From: Lentisphaerota bacterium
Lineage (GTDB): Bacteria; Verrucomicrobiota; Kiritimatiellia; JAAZAB01
Assembly: GCA_020201415.1 (NCBI GenBank)
Contig: JAIVGW010000071.1
Span: forward strand, 1 to 7,911
Length of the DNA stretch: 7,911 nucleotides
Reading direction: 5' to 3'
The notes below the pieces were generated by a model that worked only from the letters and a program-made list of their open reading frames with translations, had not been told where the DNA came from and did no database searches. This document shows positions 1-5,681 of this stretch, one piece after another (position 1 is the first letter of the stretch; each line of letters begins with the position of its first letter). Position numbers and translations under genes: made by a program.

Positions 1-1
1 G

Positions 2-286
2 TCAGAGGGCCTGAACTGGAATTGGGATGCGCAGGCCGAAATCGCCACATCGCAAGGCGAGGGCTACTGGATCGTGGAGATGTTCCTGCCCGTATTCGAG
101 TCGGCCATCGACCCCAACCATCAAGTGGTCGGCAAAGAGGCACCGAGTAAGGAGACCCCGTGGTTTTTCAATCTCTGCCGTCAACGGATTCGCGACAAAC
201 AGTCGGAACTTTCCGCCTACTCCCCCACCATGGACAGGGGCTTCCATGTCCTGGAGAAGTTCGCCATAATTAACTCGCAGGAGTGA
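2..286 (+). CDS. C-terminal end of a DUF4838/CBM9-like secreted protein (paralogue A, 5' truncated by window edge)
   Basis: The reading frame enters from the left edge and runs 94 codons to a TGA at 284-286. What is visible is the last part of a CBM9-like beta-sandwich, including G-E-G-Y-W, the strand V-E-M-F-L-P-V-F, and N-L-C-R-Q-R. Over 84 residues it matches the end of the last gene in the window (residues 660-743 there) at 73 positions by direct comparison. The codons differ at many third positions, so the protein rather than the DNA has been conserved. By that likeness the missing part is presumably a signal peptide, a GH67-like N-terminal domain and a DUF4838 core; this is inference, since none of it is in view. 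It is the first visible gene of a tightly packed same-strand cluster, and the next gene starts 3 bases after its stop. Family membership is firm; the substrate is unknown. Confidence 0.9.
   Translation, partial: SEGLNWNWDAQAEIATSQGEGYWIVEMFLPVFESAIDPNHQVVGKEAPSKETPWFFNLCRQRIRDKQSELSAYSPTMDRGFHVLEKFAIINSQE
280..283 (+). promoter_or_regulatory. Ribosome-binding site overlapping the end of the preceding gene
   Basis: GGAG lies 6 bases before the ATG at 290 and inside the last codons of paralogue A, whose TGA is at 284-286. The site fixes the start of paralogue B. A terminating ribosome would be left almost on top of it, so translational coupling between A and B is likely (inference). Confidence 0.75.
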
Positions 287-289
287 AGC

Positions 290-2794
290 ATGAAGCATCT
301 GAGTAAAATTGTATTTATCATTGCCTTGATTGCCTTGATAGTGGTGTTGTCCGGAGTATTCCAGTCCGCGGCCCAGCCGGTTGTGATCAACGGCGTGCCC
401 AATGCCGAAATAGTGATCGCGGCCGAAAACCGACCGCGCCTGGCCACCCTGGCGGCCTTGGAATTGCAATACTACATTGAAAAAATCAGCGGCGCACGGC
501 TGCCGATTGTCACGGCGCCGACAACGAATGCCCCGGTGGCCATATATGTGGGCCAAAGCGCGCACACGGACCGGTTGGGGGTGACCGACGAGGGGCTGCG
601 CTACGGAGCCTTTCGTATGGTGTCGGGGCCTGAATACCTGGTGTTGCTGGGGCACGATTTTGATTTTGTCCCCCCCGAGCCCTGGCCGGCCGATCGTAAA
701 GATACGAAACGGGCATTGGCGGAATGGGATGAGCGCGTCGGTGATCGGACAGATACCGCCTGGGGCTATCCCTTTGGCAGCGGGTTTAAAACCCACTGGG
801 ATCGGTATGCCTCAACCTTGACCGACCGCTTCGGTGAAGAAAATGCCCAATGGTGGCCGGGCGGCGATTTTGGCAAGGGGTTGTGGGTGCAGGATTCAGG
901 CGGCTCCCTGAACGCGGTCTACGAATTCCTGCGTACCTTGGGCTGCCGCTGGTACATGCCCGGCGAGGTTGGCGAGGTGATTCCTGAGCAAGCAACGATT
1001 CCGGTGATGCCTATGGACCAGACGGTGCGTCCCGATTTCGCCGTGCGGGCCTATACCTGGTACAATTATTCCGGCTTCCCGTTCGAGGACATGATTTGGG
1101 CGCGGCGCATGGGCATGAACTCCGCCTATGAAGTGCTGGGGAACATGGGCTACGCACACGGTCTTGCCCAAGTGCACCGGCGCAAGGAAATGCAGGAAGC
1201 GCACCCGGACTATTACGCTTTGCACAATGGAGAGCGGGTGACCGATTACCGGGGCATGGGGCATGCCTGTTTCTCGTCGGAAGGGCTGTTCCGTGAGACG
1301 GTCAACTTTGCGCGCTTCATGTTCGATGAATTCGATCAACCGCACATTTCCATCTGGCCGGTGGACGGATTCCGGCATTGCCAGTGCGACGGTTGCCGCG
1401 GGATGTCGTCTTCGGATCTGGTCTGGGGTTTTGTCGATAAAGTAGCGCGCGAGTTGTACAAGACCCATCCGGATCGCCTGGTTTCTTGTGGGGCCTATAC
1501 ACCCTACATTCATCCTCCGACGAATGTTGATAAATTTCCGCCCAACGTGGTGGTCTTCATCGCCAACGCCGGCCGGCCGTTGATGGACGATCCGGTGCGC
1601 TGGCAGGCTTACTCAAAACGCGTTGAAGGCTGGCGGGAGAAAGTTGCCCCCGGCAACATCATGCGGGTAGAAAACAACCGTTACGGTCTGTGGGGCGGCG
1701 GATTCCCTATCATTCATCCACGCAACATGGCCAAGGATCTGCAGTTTCTGCAGGGCGTGGCGCGTGGCGAATGTAGTGAGGAGAGCCAGTCGGGCATGCG
1801 CTGGCACGCGCCCGGCAAGGATCATCTGACGCTCTATGTGCAGTCGCGGTTTATGTGGGATGCCGATCGGGACATCGAAGCCATACTCGATGAATATTAT
1901 ACGCTCTTTTACGGTCCGGCCAGCGCTGAAATGCGTGAGGCCCTGGAATTTGTCGAGGCCAATTACAGCCGCACCGACAAGAGCCGGTCCGGCGGACGCT
2001 GCAATCCGGCCAATGTTTCGTTGGACGTTAGAGTCAAGCTGGGTGAATTGCTCGCGACAGCGCGCAATAAAGCGGGTGATACCGTCCATGGACAGCGGAT
2101 TCAAGTGCTGATCGATGAGTTGCCGCCCTTGGAAGAACTGCGCGCCAAGCTTGCTGAGGAACAGCAGGCTGGCGATCCGCGCGCCGATTCGCCGACCGTG
2201 CTTGCCAGCCACGTCGGGCAAAGCGACGAAGCAAAGACATACCAGTTGGGCAAACGTCTGGATAAAAGGCTGAATGCCGAGTTGGAGACTACGTTTAAAG
2301 TCGCCTGGGATAAAAAACACCTGTATTTCGATATCCGCTGCGCTGAACCCGAAATGAGCAGTATCCAGACGCCGGATGAAGTGTGGCATGGTGACAGCAT
2401 ATTGATCCTGCTCGAACCGCCGGGGCACAGTTACTACCAGCTTGAAGTCAATCCCAACGGCGTGCTGTTTGATGCCGATCGCGTGGGTGGCGGCAAAGTT
2501 GTCGATAGATGGGAGTCAATGACGGATGTGGAAACCGAGCGGGGCGCTGACTATTGGCGCGTTAAGCTGCGGATCCCCGTCGCCATTGTCGGTAAGGAAG
2601 GCGCGGATGGCGATCCCTTCAACTACGTGGTCGGACCGGAGCCCACGCCCGGTGACGAATGGTATTTCAACATCGGCCGCAAGCGTCCTCGACCTGATGA
2701 GAAAAGCACAGCTTATGTTTTTGCGCAGCCTGAAGGATGGTCGATTTATTACCCCGATGCTTTTGCGAAGCTGCAATTTGAGGGCAAACAATAA
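290..2794 (+). CDS. Secreted DUF4838 domain protein with GH67-like N-terminal and CBM9-like C-terminal domains (paralogue B)
   Basis: This is a complete 834-residue protein. Residues 1-28 form a Sec signal peptide: a basic start, a long hydrophobic run (about 7-24), then S-A-A before Q29. Residues 30-127 resemble the N-terminal domain of alpha-glucuronidases, with P-N-A-E-I-V-I-A-A and an I-Y-V-G-Q-S strand. Residues about 195-560 form the DUF4838 core, with R-W-Y-M-P-G-E (220-226), P-V-D-G-F (357-361) and C-Q-C-D-G-C (364-369). A helical stretch (about 540-625) leads to a CBM9-like sandwich (about 665-830) with W-H-G-D (699-702) and S-Y-Y-Q (714-717). The D-G-x-x-D-x-x-x-W opening usual for CBM9-like domains is not recognisable here, unlike in the two downstream paralogues. 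Carbohydrate processing outside the cytoplasm is the likely role, by family; no activity or substrate can be read from the sequence. The gene looks GC-richer than paralogue C. Confidence 0.93.
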   Translation: MKHLSKIVFIIALIALIVVLSGVFQSAAQPVVINGVPNAEIVIAAENRPRLATLAALELQYYIEKISGARLPIVTAPTTNAPVAIYVGQSAHTDRLGVTDEGLRYGAFRMVSGPEYLVLLGHDFDFVPPEPWPADRKDTKRALAEWDERVGDRTDTAWGYPFGSGFKTHWDRYASTLTDRFGEENAQWWPGGDFGKGLWVQDSGGSLNAVYEFLRTLGCRWYMPGEVGEVIPEQATIPVMPMDQTVRPDFAVRAYTWYNYSGFPFEDMIWARRMGMNSAYEVLGNMGYAHGLAQVHRRKEMQEAHPDYYALHNGERVTDYRGMGHACFSSEGLFRETVNFARFMFDEFDQPHISIWPVDGFRHCQCDGCRGMSSSDLVWGFVDKVARELYKTHPDRLVSCGAYTPYIHPPTNVDKFPPNVVVFIANAGRPLMDDPVRWQAYSKRVEGWREKVAPGNIMRVENNRYGLWGGGFPIIHPRNMAKDLQFLQGVARGECSEESQSGMRWHAPGKDHLTLYVQSRFMWDADRDIEAILDEYYTLFYGPASAEMREALEFVEANYSRTDKSRSGGRCNPANVSLDVRVKLGELLATARNKAGDTVHGQRIQVLIDELPPLEELRAKLAEEQQAGDPRADSPTVLASHVGQSDEAKTYQLGKRLDKRLNAELETTFKVAWDKKHLYFDIRCAEPEMSSIQTPDEVWHGDSILILLEPPGHSYYQLEVNPNGVLFDADRVGGGKVVDRWESMTDVETERGADYWRVKLRIPVAIVGKEGADGDPFNYVVGPEPTPGDEWYFNIGRKRPRPDEKSTAYVFAQPEGWSIYYPDAFAKLQFEGKQ

Positions 2795-2824
2795 ATCTTT
2801 TTGATTACATTTGAACATAATTAA

Positions 2825-2828
2825 GGGG
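2825..2828 (+). promoter_or_regulatory. Ribosome-binding site of paralogue C
   Basis: GGGG (within AAGGGG) sits 7 bases before the first of two adjacent ATG codons, at 2836 and 2839. Either could serve; the first has the more usual spacing. The whole 41-base gap between B and C (2795-2835) shows no terminator hairpin, so the two are probably on one transcript. Confidence 0.6.
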
Positions 2829-2835
2829 CAGTAGC

Positions 2836-5127
2836 ATGATGAAACGTTTTTTTTCAGCAGCGATATTAACCCTGGCGGGAGCAGTCCTTGCGGGAACACT
2901 TGATGCCGCCCCCTTTATCGTTGAAGACGGCAAACCGAATGCCGAAATCGTGATTGCAGCCCAGCAGACGCGCACGGTCAAGCTTGCGGCTGAAGAAATA
3001 CAGTTATTTGTCAAAAAGATCACCGGCGCGGAACTTCCGATATTAAATCAACCATCCGGGATCATCCAGCCATTTCCGGAAAACGCCGAAGACATGGAGC
3101 GCGCCCAGGCCGAATGGGACAAAATCAGTGGCGGGCTCTGGGCTTTTATCGGTGCGAGTCAAAAAAGGGGATATAACAAGCAGGTTGATGTTTACTATGG
3201 TGACGGAAAGGGAACTTTAAATGGTGTTTACGATTTTCTGCGGTCGCTGGGTGTGCGATGGTATTTTCCGGGCGAGTTCGGGGAGTGTGTCCCATCGCAA
3301 AAGTCAATCGCATTGCCGGTGATTGAAAAGTCCGTCACGCCGGATTTTAAAATGCGCGTGATGGCCGGCCGTAACTATACCTTTTCAAAAATAGGGCGGG
3401 AACAGTGCCTCTGGAATCTGCGCCTTGGGTTTGGTTCTCCCCGGGGAATCTCAGTCAGGGGGCACGGGATCAACAATGTTTTGCACGTCGAGCAGACCGC
3501 AGCACAACATCCTGACTGGTACTGGGTAAAGGATGGGAAGCGCGATGCAAGCATGCACGCCCGCCCTTGTCTGTCGGCCAAGGGCTTGAGGGAGGAAATG
3601 ATCAAGTTTGGCCGAGTGAACTTTGAGCTGTATAAACTCGACAAGTTCAACATCACCCCCACGGACGGCTATATCAGCATCTGCCAGTGTGATTTATGCA
3701 AGGAAAAAGACACTCCGGAGCGCGGGTTCAGAGGAAGCATGTCGGACTATGTATGGGATTACGCCAATGAAGTTGCAACGGCGCTTTACGAAACCCATCC
3801 TGATAAAATCGTGGAATGCAATTCCTATACAAGCTATATGCTGCCACCTGCAAAAATTGATAAACTGACCCCGAACATGACCGTAATGATTCAGCAGAAC
3901 CGTTATAAATATGGCGATCCAAAACAGCGAGAGTGGTTTATCGATTTTCGTAAGGAATGGTTGGATAAGTTGACCGGAAAGCAGCCGTTGTGCAATCACG
4001 ACAATTACTCTTTAATGGGCGATTCGCCCTTCCCGATGTTCCTGCCACGCTTAATAGCGGAAGACATGCGTTCGCTTAAGGATATCAGTCATGGAGATTA
4101 CGTGGAAGAAAACTCACGGAGCGATCGCGATCAGAAAGTTCCGGTTAATTTTGCCATCAACCATCTCAATATCTACGTGACCGCCCGTTGTTGGTGGGAT
4201 TCAGACCTTGATATCGATGCACTGCTGGAAGAATACTATGTTAAGTTCTTTGGTCCTGCGGCTAATGAGATGAAGGCCTTCATCGAGTTCAGTGAAGCCA
4301 ACTGGGTGGGCATGAAAAAGGATGCGGCCTTGATTGATGAAGCTGTTGAACTTATTGAATCAGCTAAAAAGGCAGCTGACAAAGAAACCATTTACGGCCA
4401 AAGGGTTTATCTCGTTGACACTTATCTCGATAAACTTCGTGATATTAGGGATAAAGTGGCAATCGGAAGATCGCAGAATCCGGCGGCAGTCATGGCCGAC
4501 TTTAGCGGGAAGGACATAAGCATCACTCTGGACGGGAAAATTGAAGAGGATTTCTGGAAGGATGCAAATACCTATTACTTGCATGAGGCAAAAACCGGCG
4601 AAAAACCTGAATTTGCCACCTCTTTCCGTCCGGTCTGGCAGGATGACAAGCTGTATCTTGCCATTCACTGTCAGGAAGACGACACCTCGAAACTGAACAT
4701 CGCCACGCGGAAAAACGAAGATACCGCCATCTGGAATGGCGATACCCTCGAAATTTTCATTGAGACACAAAACCATTCCTACTACCAGATAGCGCTTAAT
4801 CCGGCCGGCGCCATGATCGATCTGGATCAGTATTTCAAGAACAGAACCGAGTGGTCTTCTGAAGCAAAGTATGCTGTTGATACAGGAGATGATTACTGGA
4901 GTGTTGAGATGGAAATTCCGGTAGCCGATGAAATGCAATCGGAAAACCTGCCCGACCTGCTGGTGTCCGGCAGTAAGCCGGCTAAGGATGACCCATGGCA
5001 CATAAATATCGGACGGGTGCGTAATCGTGAAAACGGGGAGAGTGAAGTATCAATGTTTGCGGTCATTGGCCAGGGAAAAATATTTCTAAGTCCGGATCGG
5101 TATTGTCCGCTGTATATCGATGAGTGA
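2836..5127 (+). CDS. Secreted DUF4838 domain protein with shortened N-terminal domain and CBM9-like C-terminal domain (paralogue C)
   Basis: This is a complete 763-residue protein. Residues 1-25 are a signal peptide (M-M-K-R-F-F, then a hydrophobic run) with probable cleavage after D-A-A. Residues 26-70 match the first half of the GH67-like N-terminal domain in B and A'. The second half, with the (I/F)-x-V-G-x-S strand and the Y-G-A-(F/Y)-R-(M/I)-V-S-G hairpin, is absent: the span from L-P-I-L to A-E-W-D is about 48 residues shorter than in B, with the frame intact. The DUF4838 core (about 118-490) has R-W-Y-F-P-G-E (141-147), P-T-D-G-Y (275-279) and C-Q-C-D-L-C (283-288). A helical linker (about 460-540) precedes a full CBM9-like domain (about 562-760) opening with D-G-K-I-E-E-D-F-W (566-574). 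It lies 41 bases behind B and is followed by the hairpin array. It is probably exported and glycan-related; with half of the N-terminal domain gone its activity may differ from its neighbours. Confidence 0.93.
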   Translation: MMKRFFSAAILTLAGAVLAGTLDAAPFIVEDGKPNAEIVIAAQQTRTVKLAAEEIQLFVKKITGAELPILNQPSGIIQPFPENAEDMERAQAEWDKISGGLWAFIGASQKRGYNKQVDVYYGDGKGTLNGVYDFLRSLGVRWYFPGEFGECVPSQKSIALPVIEKSVTPDFKMRVMAGRNYTFSKIGREQCLWNLRLGFGSPRGISVRGHGINNVLHVEQTAAQHPDWYWVKDGKRDASMHARPCLSAKGLREEMIKFGRVNFELYKLDKFNITPTDGYISICQCDLCKEKDTPERGFRGSMSDYVWDYANEVATALYETHPDKIVECNSYTSYMLPPAKIDKLTPNMTVMIQQNRYKYGDPKQREWFIDFRKEWLDKLTGKQPLCNHDNYSLMGDSPFPMFLPRLIAEDMRSLKDISHGDYVEENSRSDRDQKVPVNFAINHLNIYVTARCWWDSDLDIDALLEEYYVKFFGPAANEMKAFIEFSEANWVGMKKDAALIDEAVELIESAKKAADKETIYGQRVYLVDTYLDKLRDIRDKVAIGRSQNPAAVMADFSGKDISITLDGKIEEDFWKDANTYYLHEAKTGEKPEFATSFRPVWQDDKLYLAIHCQEDDTSKLNIATRKNEDTAIWNGDTLEIFIETQNHSYYQIALNPAGAMIDLDQYFKNRTEWSSEAKYAVDTGDDYWSVEMEIPVADEMQSENLPDLLVSGSKPAKDDPWHINIGRVRNRENGESEVSMFAVIGQGKIFLSPDRYCPLYIDE

Positions 5128-5186
5128 ATATGCCCCGGATTCGTTTCCGGCTGCGGACGGAATAGCTCCAATTCTTATTATGGCTT
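5128..5186. other. Spacer between paralogue C and the hairpin array, with a weak imperfect hairpin
   Basis: Just after the stop codon, 5139-5163 can fold as an imperfect hairpin: ATTC (5139-5142) with GAAT (5160-5163) outside, and TCCG (5146-5149) with CGGA (5154-5157) inside, around a GCTG loop. No T-run follows, so it is not a convincing intrinsic terminator. It could be a decayed relative of the array units downstream or a 3'-end stabilising fold. I see no convincing promoter in this stretch. Confidence 0.3.
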
Positions 5187-5565
5187 CCCGGAGCGGAATA
5201 CGTGAGTATTCCGGTAGTTCGGAACGGAATCCGTGAGGATTCCGGTGGTTTGGAGCGGAATACGTGAGTATTCCGGTGTTTCGGAGCGGAATACGTGAGT
5301 ATTCCGGGTCTTCGGAGCGGAATACGTGAGTATTCCGGGTCTTCGGAACGGAATCCGTGAGGATTCCGGTGGTTTGGAGCGGAATCCGTGAGTATTCCGG
5401 GTCTTTGGAGCGGAATACGTGAGTATTCCGGGTCTTCGGAGCGGAATCCGTGAGGATTCCGGGTCTTTGGAGCGGAATACGTGAGGATTCCGGTGGTTTG
5501 GAGCGGAATACGTGAGTATTCCGGGTCTTTGGAGCGGAATACGTGAGTATTCCGGGTCTTTGGAG

Positions 5566-5587
5566 CGGAATCCGTGAGTCTTCGGAG
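5566..5587 (+). repeat. Shortened array unit lacking its 3' arm
   Basis: The unit has a 5' arm of the CC type (5566-5573) and the GTGA loop (5574-5577), but then goes almost directly to the end of the linker. It is 22 bases long instead of 31, a net loss of 9 bases that removes most of the 3' arm. It cannot form the hairpin by itself. A replication slip or recombination inside the array would explain it. Confidence 0.85.
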
Positions 5588-5603
5588 CGGAATACGTGAG
5601 TAT

Positions 5604-5632
5604 TCCGGAACGCTCACGCGTTCCGCTCCGGG
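5604..5632 (-). repeat. Inverted terminal unit of the hairpin array
   Basis: CGGAACGC (5606-5613) pairs perfectly with GCGTTCCG (5618-5625) around a TCAC loop. Read on the - strand this is the same unit (GGAGCGGAA arm start, GTGA loop) with CG instead of TA in the stem. It shares its first bases with the 3' arm of the preceding unit. Its outer end (5621-5632) is the exact reverse complement of the outer end of the first unit (5187-5198), so the array is closed by a 12-bp perfect inverted repeat. I saw no target-site duplication flanking it. Confidence 0.85.
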
Positions 5633-5670
5633 ATCGGCGGTTATCGGCAAGGAATGCCTAACAACAAAAA

Positions 5671-5675
5671 AGGAG
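5671..5675 (+). promoter_or_regulatory. Ribosome-binding site of paralogue A'
   Basis: AGGAG, within an A-rich AAAAAAGGAG, lies 6 bases before the ATG at 5682. It is the strongest ribosome-binding site in the window. It supports 5682 as the start, and the signal peptide follows directly. Confidence 0.85.
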
Positions 5676-5681
5676 AACACC

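Larger units (their letters stand above)
5187..5632 (+). repeat. Tandem array of 31-bp hairpin units with GTGA loops
   Basis: Fourteen direct units plus one inverted unit fill most of the 554-base gap between C and A'. Stem starts fall at 5194, 5225, 5256, 5287, 5318, 5349, 5380, 5411, 5442, 5473, 5504, 5535, 5566 and 5588: a 31-base period except one 22-base step. Each unit is an 8-base arm, a GTGA loop, an 8-base arm and an 11-base linker. Eight units read CGGAATACGTGAGTATTCCG. Three (5225, 5349, 5442) carry CC/GG next to the loop in place of AC/GT, a paired change that keeps the stem. Two (5380 and 5473) combine arms of the two types and have one mismatch. One (5566) has lost its 3' arm. 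Linkers vary, mostly GGTCTT(T/C)GGAG or GTGGTTTGGAG. A C(GTGA)G loop is a stable GNRA-type tetraloop in RNA of the + strand but not of the - strand. Function unknown; candidates are a family of repeated extragenic palindromes or an RNA element affecting expression of A' or stability of the upstream message. Confidence 0.95.

Noticed and set aside
2..796. A long minus-strand reading frame opposite paralogues A and B.
   Set aside because: It is opposite well-conserved coding sequence whose + strand frame matches a known family; the minus-strand product has no recognisable domain and is a by-product of GC-rich codon use.
5128..5186. Possible intrinsic terminator after paralogue C and a TATTAT (-10-like) word at 5176-5181.
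   Set aside because: The hairpin is imperfect and has no following T-run, and no -35-like hexamer lies at a suitable distance upstream of the TATTAT.
5187..5632. The regular palindromic repeats could be read as a CRISPR array.
   Set aside because: The 11-base segments between hairpins are near-identical linkers rather than unique spacers, the unit is too short for repeat plus spacer, and no cas gene is present.
5646..5658. Small inverted repeat GGCA/TGCC between the array and the ribosome-binding site of A'.
   Set aside because: A 4-bp stem is expected by chance and there is no further support for an operator or riboswitch.
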